Assembly (NCBI RefSeq): GCF_009915685.1
Contig: NZ_JAABLP010000001.1
DNA: 64,000 nt
DNA from: Pannonibacter tanglangensis
GTDB taxonomy: Bacteria; Pseudomonadota; Alphaproteobacteria; Rhizobiales; Stappiaceae
Reading direction: 5' to 3' (one strand)
Shown here: positions 9,255 to 17,789 of the stretch, piece by piece
How the letters are laid out: each line of letters starts with the position of its first letter
How positions within the stretch are numbered: position 1 is the first letter of the stretch
Translations under genes and position numbers: made by a program
Notes under the pieces: model-generated
Told to the model about the DNA's origin: nothing
The model's database searches: none
What the model saw: the letters and a program-made list of their open reading frames with translations, nothing else

Positions 9255-9911
9255 TCAGTACTCGATGCCGGACTGCGGCTTCACGCCGGAGCGGAACGGG
9301 TGCTTCACCTGCTCCATCTCGGTGACGAGATCCGCCACCTCGATCAGCTCGTCCTTGGCGTTGCGGCCGGTGATGACGACATGCACGTTCTCCGGCTTTT
9401 CGGTCTTCAGGAACTCCACCACTTCCTCGACCGGCAGATAGTCATAGCGCAGCACGATGTTCAGCTCGTCGCAGAGCACCAGGTGATGCTCGCCCGAGAC
9501 GATCAGCTCCTTGGCCGCTTCCCAGGCCTCGCGGGCGGCGGCGATGTCGCGCTGCCGGTCCTGGGTCTCCCAGGTGAAGCCCTCGCCCATGCGCCGCACG
9601 GTGACGAGGTCGCCGAAGCGCTCCAGCGCGTGGGTCTCGCCGGTGTCGAGCCGGCCCTTGACGAACTGCACCACGCCCACCTTGTAGCCATGGCCGAGCG
9701 AGCGGAACACCATGCCGAAGCCGGCGGTGGACTTGCCCTTGCCCTTGCCGGTGTGGACGATGATCAGGCCCCTGGCGATGGTCTTGGTGGCCATGATCTT
9801 GTCGCGCGCCGCCTTCTTCTTGCGCATCTTGTCGGCGTGGCGGGCGTTCAGCTCCTCCTCGGTCATGCTGCGCTCGGCTTCGTCAGGCGTGTCGGAAGTC
9901 GTATCGGTCAC
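9255..9911 (-). CDS. cobO: Cob(I)yrinic acid a,c-diamide adenosyltransferase (CobA/CobO type)
   Basis: 218 aa. It starts with a GTG at 9911 overlapping the cobN stop (GTGA). It has the P-loop HTGKGKGKST (residues 53-62) and the CobA/CobO blocks VGVVQFVKG, HHLVLCDELN and HVVITGRNA. It adenosylates the cobalt of the corrinoid after its reduction to Co(I). The 30-residue charged N-terminal extension is usual for alphaproteobacterial CobO. An internal ATG at residue 16 is a possible alternative start, but the overlap with cobN favours the upstream one. Confidence 0.95.
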   Translation of the reverse strand: MTDTTSDTPDEAERSMTEEELNARHADKMRKKKAARDKIMATKTIARGLIIVHTGKGKGKSTAGFGMVFRSLGHGYKVGVVQFVKGRLDTGETHALERFGDLVTVRRMGEGFTWETQDRQRDIAAAREAWEAAKELIVSGEHHLVLCDELNIVLRYDYLPVEEVVEFLKTEKPENVHVVITGRNAKDELIEVADLVTEMEQVKHPFRSGVKPQSGIEY

Positions 9912-12900
9912 GGGATCAGTTCCTTGGTGGCGGCCTGTTTCAGGTCGGAAATCTCGGCGTGGACGGAATTGCGGCGCGGGATCCAGAAGCCGCGGCGGAT
10001 CGCTTCGCTGAAGCGGTCCAGCATGGAGGCAAGGGCGCCCGGATTGGCGTCCCGGATGAAGTCGCGCACCGTTTCATTGCCAATGTAGGCATCGAAGAGC
10101 TGGTCGAAGTGATGGTCACCGACTGCCCGCGTGGTGGCGGCGAAGGCGTGCAGGTAGTCGAGCGTCGCCGCCATTTCGGACGCGCCTTTGTAGCCATGAC
10201 GCATGGCCCCGGCGATCCATTTCGGGTTGGCCGCCCGGCCCCGCACGACGCGCGAGATTTCTTCCGACAGCGCCCGCACCACGGGCCGCTCGGGCCGGGA
10301 GTGGTCGGCGTGATAGCTCGTCGGCACCGCCCCGGTCAGGCTCTCGACCGCCGCCGCCAGCCCGCCCTCGAACTGGAAATAGTCGTCGCTGTCGAGAAGG
10401 TCATGCTCGCGGTTGTCCTGGTTCTGCAGCACGATGTCGACGCCCGACAGCCGGCTTTCGAACTGCCCCCGCGCCTCCTCGCCGCCGGCCCCGCCGCCAT
10501 AGGCATGGCCGCCCCAGGCCAGGAACGCCTCGGCCAGATCGCCGCGCGTGTCCCACTGCCCGTCGTCCATCAGGCCCTGCAGGCCGGCGCCATAGGCTCC
10601 GGGCCTTGCCCCGAAGACGCGGAACGCTGCCTGCCGGGCCGCCTCGGCCGCCGCCAGACCACCGGCCGCAAGCCGTGCAGTCTCGGCGCGCACCCGCGCC
10701 GCAATCGGGTTCGCGCTCTCCGGCTCCTCAAGCTCTGCGACAGCAGCCACCGCACTCTGGAACAGGTCGATCTGATGCGGGAAGGCATCGCGGAAGAAGC
10801 CGGAGACGCGCAGCGTCACGTCGATGCGCGGCCGCTTCAGCGCGGACAGGGGCAGGATCTCGAAGCCGTTGACCCGGCCCGAGCCCGGTTCCCAGACGGG
10901 CCGCGCGCCGATCAGCGCCAGCGCCTGTGCCACGTCATCGCCGCCGGTGCGCATGTTGGCCGTGCCCCAGCAGGTGAGCACCAGCGCCTTGGGCCACTCG
11001 CCCTCCTCCTGGAAGTAGCGCTCGGCCACCAGCGCCGCGGAAGCCTCGCCGATGCGCCAGGCGGTCTCGGTCGGCACGGTGCGCACATCGACGGAATAGA
11101 AGTTGCGCCCGGTCGGCAGCACGTCCGGCCGGCCCCGCGTCGGCGCGCCGGAGGGACCGGGCGGCACGAAGCGCCCGTCGAGCGCTGCCAGCACCGCCGC
11201 GAGCTCGGCCGGTCCCGAGCCGACCACCGCCGGCCGGATGCGCGTTTCAACCTCACCGAGAACCGCTTGTGTCTCAGGCAGATGAAGCCCTTTCGTCTGA
11301 CCTGAAACAAGCTGCGCCGCCAGAAGCTCCAGCCGCTCGACCGTGTCGCCGCAGGTCCGCCACGGCTGCTCCGTCAGCCCGGCCAGCAGCGCCGGCCTCG
11401 GCCCCTCCCAGGGGGCCGCATAGTCGCAGGCCAGGGGATCGAAGGATGCGACTTCCGCCCGCAGAGCCGCCTCCCCCAGAAGGTCCCGCGCGAGCGCCCG
11501 CAGCAGGCTGTCGTCGGCGGGACGGGACCCGCGCGGCACCCGCGCCAGCGCCACCAGCAAATCCGTCAGCAGACGACCCTCTGGCGACAGGCCAAGCACA
11601 TGCAGCCCGTCACGGATCTGCAGCTCCTTGAGATCGCAGAGATGCGCATCGAGCCGCGCCAGCCGCGTCGTCTCGTCCATGTCCGGCGTCAGGCCGATGT
11701 CCCGGTCGAGACCATGGGCAGCGGCCAGGTCGAGGATGTCGCGGGTCAGCTGCTTCAGCCGGCGCGGATCGACGCCGCTGGCGAGATAGTACTCGTCCAG
11801 CAGCGTTTCCATTTCATTGGCAACGCCATGACTTTCCGCCCGGGTGAGCGGCGGCGTCAGGTGGTCGATGATGACGGCCGCCGTCCGGCGCTTGGCCTGC
11901 GCGCCCTCGCCCGGGTCATTGAGGATGAAGGGGTAGATGTTGGGCGTCGGCCCCAGGATGGCATCGGGATAGCAGCCCTCGCTCAGCGCCAGCGCCTTGC
12001 CCGGCAGCCATTCCAGATTGCCGTGCTTGCCCAGATGAACCACCGCATCAACGCCGGCCAGATGGCGCAGGAAGGCGTAGAAGGCGAAGTAGTTGTGCGG
12101 CGGCACCAGGTCCGGATCGTGATAGGTGGCCTTCGGGTCGATGTTGTAGCCGCGCGAGGGCTGGATGCCGACCAGCACCGCGCCGAAGCGGGCGAGCCCG
12201 AGGCGGAAGGCGTTGCCTGCGACAAACGGATCATCCTCCGGCGCGCCCCAACGATCGGTCACCGCCTGGCGCATCGGCGCGGGCAGCCCGTTGAAAAAGG
12301 CCAGATACTGGTCGAGCGGCAGGAAACTCTCGCAGGTCCGCTCGTCGAGGGCGGCAATGGCATTGGTCACGCCGCGCGTCAGCCGGGCGATCAGGGCCGC
12401 GCCGTCCTCAGGCGCGCCCTCGACCCCATAGCCGGCCGCTGCCATCGCCTTGAGGAGATGGGCGCAGGACGCCGGCGTGTCGAGGCCGACGCCATTGGCC
12501 AGCCGGTCATCGGCATTGGGGTAGTTCGCTAGGATCAGCGCCACCTTGCGCGCGGCCGGCGCCTTGCGGCCGAGCCGCGCCCAGGCAGCCGCAAGCCGGG
12601 CGACATGGCCCATGCGATTGGCATCCGGCACGAAGCGCACCGAGCGGAACTGCGTCCGCTGGTCATAGACCCCTTCCTCCTTGAAGGAGACCGCACGGGT
12701 CATCAGCCGGCCGTCGATCTCCGGCAGGACGACATGCATCGCCAGATCGCGGATCGACAGTCCTTGCGGGCTCTCAAGCCAGCCCTCACGCGAGGAGGAG
12801 GAGAACACCATCTGCAGCACCGGACGCCCCGGCCGGTCGAGCGGCGTCGGCTGGTGCGGCCCGCCCGTGCTGGAGACCGCAAAGGCGGTGGCATTGAGGA

Positions 12901-13690
12901 CCACCGAGGGCGGACAGGCCTCCATCAGCCCGCCGAGGATGGCGGCCGACTCGGCCTCCTTGAGCGAAGAGACGAAGATGGGGAGCGGGTTGAGCCCGTT
13001 TGCCGTCAGCTCCTTGCACAGGGCCTCCACCGGCGCGGTCTCGCCCGCCTGCACCAGCGCGCGGTAGAAGACGACCGCCGCAACGGGCCGGTCCGGCTCC
13101 GGCCAGCTCGCTGTCAGGTCGGACAGGGCCGGTGCGGCATGGCCGGGCAGGAACAGGCCGGCACGCGGCAGCGGCGCGGGCGGGGCCGGCTCCGCGGCGA
13201 GGCCCGCCAGATGGGCGCCGTAGCGCAGCACGTTGGCGTGGTTCTCCGGGCCGCCCTCGAGGAAATAGCGGTAGAGCCGGCGCACCGCCTCGACCGGGAC
13301 CGAGGAGCGGGCGGCCAGCGCCTCGTCCCACTTGTCACAGCCGGACATGATCGCAAGCTTCGCCCCGCCCCGGTTGGCCTCCTCGCAGAGCCGCTCCACG
13401 CCATAGGGCCAGTAGCTCTCGCCGCCGAGCAGGCGCACGATCACCAGCTTGGAGCGCGACAGGGTCTTCTCGGCGTAAAGGTCGACCGAATAGGGGTGCC
13501 CCAGCGCCATCAGACTGGCGAGCCGCAGGCTGGCAAATTCCTCGCCCAGCTTGCCCCGCGCCGCACAGAGGGCCGCCAGTTCCGTGTCGGCCGCCGACAG
13601 CACGACGAGATCGGCCGGATCCTGGGCGAGATCCACCGCGTCGTTGCCGTCTTCCACCCGTCGGGTCTGGCTTGCGAGAATATGCATCAC
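9908..13690 (-). CDS. cobN: Aerobic cobaltochelatase subunit CobN
   Basis: 1260 aa, the usual size of CobN, the porphyrin-binding subunit of the ATP-dependent cobaltochelatase that inserts Co2+ into hydrogenobyrinic acid a,c-diamide. Family blocks include VIVRLLGGESYWPYGVE near the N-terminus, YHDPDLVPPHNYFAFYAFL, VVHLGKHGNLEWLPGK, and near the C-terminus the block GEVETRIRPAVVGSGP and HADHSRPE. The motor subunits CobS and CobT are not in this window and must be elsewhere. Two ATGs in tandem (13690 and 13687) can start it. The long open frame on the opposite strand is a codon-bias shadow. Its presence indicates the oxygen-dependent B12 route. Confidence 0.96.
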   Translation of the reverse strand: MMHILASQTRRVEDGNDAVDLAQDPADLVVLSAADTELAALCAARGKLGEEFASLRLASLMALGHPYSVDLYAEKTLSRSKLVIVRLLGGESYWPYGVERLCEEANRGGAKLAIMSGCDKWDEALAARSSVPVEAVRRLYRYFLEGGPENHANVLRYGAHLAGLAAEPAPPAPLPRAGLFLPGHAAPALSDLTASWPEPDRPVAAVVFYRALVQAGETAPVEALCKELTANGLNPLPIFVSSLKEAESAAILGGLMEACPPSVVLNATAFAVSSTGGPHQPTPLDRPGRPVLQMVFSSSSREGWLESPQGLSIRDLAMHVVLPEIDGRLMTRAVSFKEEGVYDQRTQFRSVRFVPDANRMGHVARLAAAWARLGRKAPAARKVALILANYPNADDRLANGVGLDTPASCAHLLKAMAAAGYGVEGAPEDGAALIARLTRGVTNAIAALDERTCESFLPLDQYLAFFNGLPAPMRQAVTDRWGAPEDDPFVAGNAFRLGLARFGAVLVGIQPSRGYNIDPKATYHDPDLVPPHNYFAFYAFLRHLAGVDAVVHLGKHGNLEWLPGKALALSEGCYPDAILGPTPNIYPFILNDPGEGAQAKRRTAAVIIDHLTPPLTRAESHGVANEMETLLDEYYLASGVDPRRLKQLTRDILDLAAAHGLDRDIGLTPDMDETTRLARLDAHLCDLKELQIRDGLHVLGLSPEGRLLTDLLVALARVPRGSRPADDSLLRALARDLLGEAALRAEVASFDPLACDYAAPWEGPRPALLAGLTEQPWRTCGDTVERLELLAAQLVSGQTKGLHLPETQAVLGEVETRIRPAVVGSGPAELAAVLAALDGRFVPPGPSGAPTRGRPDVLPTGRNFYSVDVRTVPTETAWRIGEASAALVAERYFQEEGEWPKALVLTCWGTANMRTGGDDVAQALALIGARPVWEPGSGRVNGFEILPLSALKRPRIDVTLRVSGFFRDAFPHQIDLFQSAVAAVAELEEPESANPIAARVRAETARLAAGGLAAAEAARQAAFRVFGARPGAYGAGLQGLMDDGQWDTRGDLAEAFLAWGGHAYGGGAGGEEARGQFESRLSGVDIVLQNQDNREHDLLDSDDYFQFEGGLAAAVESLTGAVPTSYHADHSRPERPVVRALSEEISRVVRGRAANPKWIAGAMRHGYKGASEMAATLDYLHAFAATTRAVGDHHFDQLFDAYIGNETVRDFIRDANPGALASMLDRFSEAIRRGFWIPRRNSVHAEISDLKQAATKELIP

Positions 13691-13779
13691 TGGTCCATCT
13701 GCACGGACACCCGGTGTCCGGTTCGGTTGGTCGGGTCAGGGTTCAGCCTCGGGGCCGGTCTTTGCGCCCCTGCACCGCC

Positions 13780-14035
13780 TCTCCGCGCCTCCCTCTCGTG
13801 GGGAGGGATGCTGAGAGGCCGCGTCCCACGAGACGAGTCACTTGCGGACCCCGCACTTGCCGCAGCCCCCCCTCTCCCCCCTTGCGGGGGAGATGTCTGC
13901 GCGAGCAGACAGAGGGGGGTAAACAACCCGACCGCAAACTCGGAACCCGCTGAAACACGGCTGCCCCCCTCTGCCCCCTGTCGGGGGCCTCTCCCCCTCA
14001 AGGGGGGAGCGGCAAGCAGCGCCCTGCCCCTGGTC
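13780..14035. repeat. Palindromic intergenic repeat element (two related units)
   Basis: In the 350 bp between cobN and cobW there are two C/G-tract palindromic units. The first spans 13866-13919: an outer stem CCCCCCTCT/AGAGGGGGG encloses two hairpins, CCCCCcttgcGGGGG and TGTCTG-cgcgag-CAGACA. The second, about 13962-14012, holds GCCCCCtgtcGGGGGC and CTCCCCCtcaaGGGGGGAG. Such elements are dispersed in intergenic DNA of many Rhizobiales. Here they sit inside an operon and could act on mRNA processing or attenuation. No gene is supported in this gap. Confidence 0.6.
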
Positions 14036-14042
14036 CCTGCCC

Positions 14043-15158
14043 TCAGGCCGCCTTCGCCTTGCCGAGGGCTTCGGTGATCGACGACAGGTCCAGCCCCTTC
14101 AGGCCGATGACGACGACATGGCCGGGCATCCTGGCCCCGGCGGCGAACCAGGTCTCGACGCGCGGGCCGACGGCCTGCACCAGCGCCGGCGCCGCCTTGC
14201 CCGTCACCGACGCCGCCCCCTTGATGCGCAGCACGCCGGGTAGCGCCATCGCCCGGGCGACGGCCTGCTCCAGATCCTTCAGGCTGGCGAAGGCCGCGAC
14301 CGGCAGGACATGGCTCTCGAAGTCATCGTGATGATGGTCGTGATCGTCGTCATCGTGATCGTGATCGTGATCATCGTCGTGGTCATGGTCGTGGTCATCA
14401 TCATGGTCGTGATGGTGGTGATGATGCGCCCGGCGCGCGGCCAGATCGTCCTCGGCTGCGGCCGAACGGCCGAGCAGCACGTCGACCGGCAGGTTGCCCT
14501 TCTCGGCATGAATGATCTCGACGCCGGACCGGACATCCTCGGTGATGTGCTCACGGATATGGGCAAGCTGGTCAGCGTCCACCAGATCGGCCTTGTTGAG
14601 CACGACGAGATCGGCGCAGGCGAGCTGGTCGTGGAACAGCTCCTCGACCGGATTGTCGTGGTCGAGCGAGGCATCGGCCGCCCGCTGCGCCTCCAGCGCC
14701 TCCTCGTCGAGCGCGATGCGGCCTTCTGCCAGAGCGGCGGCGTCCAGCACGGTGATGACCCCGTCCACCGTCACGCGGGTCTTGACGCTCGGCCAGGAGA
14801 AGGCGCGCACCAGCGGCTGCGGCAACGCGAGGCCCGAGGTCTCGATGACGATGTGATCGGGCGGCGTCTCGCGCGCCAGCAGCATTTCCATGGTCGGCAG
14901 GAAATCGTCGGCCACGGTGCAGCAGATGCAGCCGTTGGTCAGCTCGACCACATCGTCGGCGCTGCAGGACGGGTCGACGCAACCGTCCAGCAGCGAGCCG
15001 TCGAAGCCCATGTCGCCGAACTCGTTGACGATGAGCGCGATGCGGCGGCCGCCGGCATTGAGCAGCAGGTTGCGGATCAGCGTCGTCTTGCCGGCACCGA
15101 GGAAGCCGGTGACGATGGTGGCGGGGATCTTGCCGCCCTGAGAAAGCACGGTGGTCAT
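14043..15158 (-). CDS. cobW: CobW GTPase, cobalt chaperone with His/Asp-rich linker
   Basis: 371 aa COG0523 G3E GTPase. It has a Walker A at GFLGAGKTT (18-26), the metal-binding CxCC motif in NGCICCT (77-80), an ETSGLALP switch region and a base-recognition NKAD. Between the GTPase and C-terminal CobW domains lies an unusually long His/Asp tract, roughly residues 243-277, alternating H and D. This probably stores or sequesters Co2+ (inference). In the aerobic B12 pathway CobW is thought to deliver cobalt to the CobNST chelatase. Its ATG overlaps the cobU stop by ATGA, so the two are coupled. Confidence 0.96.
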   Translation of the reverse strand: MTTVLSQGGKIPATIVTGFLGAGKTTLIRNLLLNAGGRRIALIVNEFGDMGFDGSLLDGCVDPSCSADDVVELTNGCICCTVADDFLPTMEMLLARETPPDHIVIETSGLALPQPLVRAFSWPSVKTRVTVDGVITVLDAAALAEGRIALDEEALEAQRAADASLDHDNPVEELFHDQLACADLVVLNKADLVDADQLAHIREHITEDVRSGVEIIHAEKGNLPVDVLLGRSAAAEDDLAARRAHHHHHHDHDDDHDHDHDDDHDHDHDDDDHDHHHDDFESHVLPVAAFASLKDLEQAVARAMALPGVLRIKGAASVTGKAAPALVQAVGPRVETWFAAGARMPGHVVVIGLKGLDLSSITEALGKAKAA

Positions 15159-15724
15159 AACAGGATATCCGGACAGGAAGTGGGTTTGAGAAGGAGCGGC
15201 AGCCCGCTGGCGACCAGCACGACGCGGTCGCAGACCCGGGCAAGCTCCTGATTGAGACGGCCCTGCGCGTCGCGGAAGGCGCGCGCCATGGCATTGTCAG
15301 GCACGATGCCGAGCCCCACCTCGTTGGTCACGAAGATCACCGGACCGGCGAGACCGGGAACGACAGCGGCAAGGTTTGCGGTTTCACCGGCAAGGTCCCG
15401 GTCGGCCAGCATCAGGTTGGTGAGCCACAGCGTCAGGCAGTCGACGAGCACGACCCTGTCGGGGCCGCAGTGCCGCGCGAGCGTGCCGACCAGATCGAGC
15501 TGTTCCTCGACCGTCGTCCAGCGTCCGTCGCGCCGGGCCTTGTGGTGACCGATGCGTTCGGCCATCTCCTGGTCCCAGGCGGCGGAAGTGGCGACATAGA
15601 CAGGCTCACGGCCGGCGCCAAGCGCCAGCCGTTCTGCAAAGCTGCTCTTGCCGGACCGGGCCCCGCCCGTGACCAGCACGGCGCGGGCAACCAGGTGCTC
15701 GGGCCTTGCCAAGGGGCTTCCCAC
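15155..15724 (-). CDS. cobU: Adenosylcobinamide kinase / adenosylcobinamide-phosphate guanylyltransferase
   Basis: 189 aa (also called CobP). It has a P-loop at residues 20-28 (GGARSGKSS), followed by PVYVATSAAWDQEMAERI, the catalytic His region GHHKARRDGRW and the LVDCLTLWLTNLM block, all standard for CobU. It phosphorylates adenosylcobinamide and then transfers GMP from GTP to make adenosylcobinamide-GDP. Its stop overlaps the cobW start and it begins 7 bp after hupE ends, which indicates one operon. Confidence 0.95.
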   Translation of the reverse strand: MGSPLARPEHLVARAVLVTGGARSGKSSFAERLALGAGREPVYVATSAAWDQEMAERIGHHKARRDGRWTTVEEQLDLVGTLARHCGPDRVVLVDCLTLWLTNLMLADRDLAGETANLAAVVPGLAGPVIFVTNEVGLGIVPDNAMARAFRDAQGRLNQELARVCDRVVLVASGLPLLLKPTSCPDILL

Positions 15725-15730
15725 CGGGCG

Positions 15731-16372
15731 TCAGCCGAAGAGCTGGGCGCCGATGGCGCTTAAGCCGACGCCGACGATGCCGGCACCGACCATCCGGGCC
15801 GTCAGCGAGGCCGGAACGGCCGCAGCCTTCGGATTGGTCAGCATCATCGCGAGGCTTGCGACGGCAAACTGGATGACGGCAAAGCCGATGAAATAGGCAT
15901 AAAGCGGTGCCGGTTCGGCGCCGATGATCGATTCGCCGTAGGCATAGCCGTGGAACAGCCCGGCGATGGCGAACAGCACCGCCCATGCCCCGGCCGGCAG
16001 CTCGGTCTCGCTGACGATGAGACCACCGGCAATGATCACCGACAGGGCGATGACGACTTCGGCCAGCGGCAGGTCAATGGCCGCCATGTGCACCAGAACG
16101 CCCGCGATGGTGGCGAGCACAAAGGCCGCCGGCAGGACGAGGCTGCGGCCAACAAGGCCCGCGGCCAGACCGACAGCGATGATGAAGGCAAGATGGTCGA
16201 ACCCGATCACCGGGTGGCCGAGGCCGGACAGCAGGCCCTGCACGAAGGTCTGAGGCATCTGGCCGTCCATCATGTGATGGGCAGCGGCGGTGCCGGTGCC
16301 GGCAAGCAGCGCCGGGACGACCAGCAAAAGCGGAGTGGCGCCCGAACGCAGGGCGCGGGAAATCATGATCAT
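15731..16372 (-). CDS. hupE: HupE/UreJ-family cobalt transporter
   Basis: 213 aa from the ATG at 16372 with GGAG seven bases upstream; a second in-frame ATG lies at 16366. It has an N-terminal signal or first TM helix ending ...GTAAAHH, then about six hydrophobic helices. The family histidine motifs are present: GHPVIGFDHLAFI, and the later GLFHGYAYGES. HupE/UreJ proteins import nickel or cobalt. Its position as first gene behind a cobalamin riboswitch and before cobU-cobW-cobN makes cobalt the likely substrate (inference from context). End product cobalamin should repress it. Confidence 0.88.
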   Translation of the reverse strand: MIMISRALRSGATPLLLVVPALLAGTGTAAAHHMMDGQMPQTFVQGLLSGLGHPVIGFDHLAFIIAVGLAAGLVGRSLVLPAAFVLATIAGVLVHMAAIDLPLAEVVIALSVIIAGGLIVSETELPAGAWAVLFAIAGLFHGYAYGESIIGAEPAPLYAYFIGFAVIQFAVASLAMMLTNPKAAAVPASLTARMVGAGIVGVGLSAIGAQLFG

Positions 16373-16417
16373 GTCTGTGCTCCAGTCCGTCCACCCGACG
16401 GCAGGGGGTTGCAATGC

Positions 16418-16608
16418 ATCAGGCCGGTCTCCTGGCTTGCGGGTCGTCGCCCTTGCCACGCCTTCCCGGACTTGCGTCCAGTGGCCGTGTGCGGCAGGGC
16501 TCGCCGCTGACAGTTGCGGGGGCAGCTCAGGACTTGGAGCCTCGGGATGAGTCGCTCCGCACCATGATTCCCGTTTCATCCCCCTGGGCTTTGCCCGTCG
16601 GGGAACCT
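16418..16608 (-). promoter_or_regulatory. Cobalamin (AdoCbl) riboswitch
   Basis: Read on the minus strand, the region shows the class's conserved core in order: a 5' GGTTCCCCGACGGG, the GGGAATCATGGTGCG segment, GAGCTGCCCCCGCAACTGT, AGCGGCGAGC, CACTGG..CAAGTCCGGGAAGGC, GCGACGACCCGCAAG and the 3' B12 box AGCCAGGAGACCGGCC (about 16421-16437). It ends about 45 bp before hupE. The family binds adenosylcobalamin and lowers expression of cobalt transport and B12 genes, here by translation or transcription control of the hupE-cobU-cobW-cobN-cobO-cobQ operon. Confidence 0.95.
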
Positions 16609-16760
16609 GACCCGTCTGTTCTAGACCCCAATGCCCCTGCCCTGCAAGGACGCCTTTGGCCGGAGGCCGGCGGGCGGGCTGCGTTACAGGACCGCTTGCG
16701 CCGCCGTTGGCGCCCCAAGCCTTCGCTGGACGACTGGGGGCGTCGGCAGGCCTTCATCTC

Positions 16761-16844
16761 GGCCTGTGTCTTGGCCTGTGTCTGGGCCTTTGTCTGGGCC
16801 TCTGCCTGGGCCAGCATCTGGGCCTGCGTCGGGGCCGCCGCTGG
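16761..16844. repeat. Seven 12-bp tandem repeats
   Basis: Seven imperfect copies of a 12-bp unit of the type GGCCTGTGTCTG lie head to tail within the 16609-17126 intergenic stretch, between the riboswitch and tRNA-Asn. Both strands stay open across them (AQTQ-type repeats on the minus strand), but the resulting ORFs overlap the riboswitch and look non-coding. The rest of 16609-17028 shows no gene. Confidence 0.7.
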
Positions 16845-17028
16845 CACCGTCCTTGCCCCGTCTTCAAGAGCACGCCATCGGGGACCGATGCCCGAGTCTT
16901 GCGCCGGTTTCTGGCCGCGCCGGGCGGGCGAAGACGCCGGGCGCGCTGCAGTGCGAGGCGCAACCATCTGTTTTTTCGCAGAAATCCAGGGCTTTTCCAC
17001 CTGTGGAAAAGTTTCTTCAAGAAAGGGC

Positions 17029-17058
17029 TTGGCAAAGGGCCAGAGCCTTTGTTATACG
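17029..17058 (+). promoter_or_regulatory. Predicted sigma-70 promoter for tRNA-Asn
   Basis: TTGGCA (17029-17034) and TATACG (17053-17058, or TTATAC one base earlier) are 17-18 bp apart and lie about 70 bp before the mature tRNA-Asn. Good consensus match and the right place. Confidence 0.6.
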
Positions 17059-17126
17059 CTCGCCACCGACAGCGACCCACCCGGTCGCTCGCCACGGGGC
17101 CCCGTTCCGGCGCCCCCTTCTGGTGA

Positions 17127-17202
17127 TCCGCGATAGCTCAGTTGGTAGAGCGTTCGACTGTTAATCGAATGGTCGCAGGTTCGAGTCCTGCTCGCGGAGC
17201 CA
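17127..17202 (+). tRNA. tRNA-Asn (GTT)
   Basis: A complete cloverleaf of 76 nt with encoded CCA. The acceptor TCCGCGA pairs with TCGCGGA, the D arm contains AGCTCAGTTGGTAGAGC, the anticodon loop CTGTTAATC gives anticodon GTT, and the T arm is GCAGGTTCGAGTCCTGC. DNA downstream is mobile-element debris, and tRNA-Asn is a frequent integration target. I saw no repeated tRNA 3' end downstream. Confidence 0.97.
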
Positions 17203-17382
17203 ACCTCTTTCCAGACATATCGTTATCTGGCTTTGTCTCTTGCACGGTCGAAGCCTGTGTTTGCCTTTCGGCCGGCTCACGCAACTTGTAGCGCACAAAA
17301 ACGGATGGCCAAACGCGCAAGAACGGATGGCACCCGTTTCAGAACCTGTTTGATGTCCGGTTAAACATCGGTCGCCCTCCCC

Positions 17383-17706
17383 TTATCCCTCGAAAGCAGC
17401 CTTGAGAGTTCGGTACGCATACGCTGCCGCCAGAGGGACCACTCCGTTAACGGCTGCCGTGTATCGCTCCATCCGATTGGCCATCCCATGATCCAGTCCG
17501 AAAAATTCGGGTTGACGGTCCATTCGCCGGGCGAGAACCGCGTCCCAGGTCGCAAGGTCACAAGGAGCGGGCGCGAACAGGGGTAGACCAGCACTTGAAC
17601 GGGCTTCAAACCAATCGCCTTCGCTGGGCTGAAGACCAGCATCAAGATCCGTGCCGCCTGACCCAAGGCCTGCCGCCGGCGGGAAAGCAAGCCGGCTGCT
17701 CTCCAT
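17383..17706 (-). pseudogene. Fragment resembling the C-terminus of a phage-type DNA cytosine methyltransferase
   Basis: A 107-codon open frame. The part FFGLDHGMANRMERYTAAVN followed by GVVPLAAAYAYRTL resembles the end of phage C5-methyltransferases, where a GLPxRxxRLxxxGNAVVPxxA block forms the target-domain tail. No catalytic PC motif or SAM motif is present upstream. The frame ends at the border of the IS3 remnant, so it is probably the truncated tail of a gene disrupted by that insertion. The identification rests on a short motif only. Confidence 0.33.
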
Positions 17707-17789
17707 TTAGGGCAACTCTCGATTGCAGGCCTGCATGGCTAGTCAAATACAATCTGAAGTTCGCCTTGGGCTATAGAGAAAACCACAAC

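Noticed and set aside
14310..15251. 313-codon plus-strand ORF opposite cobW with a Val/Ile-rich start
   Set aside because: The Val/Ile run is the reverse complement of the CobW His/Asp tract.
16527..17000. 157-codon minus-strand ORF with AQTQAK repeats
   Set aside because: Overlaps the riboswitch and consists of the 12-bp tandem repeats; no start context.
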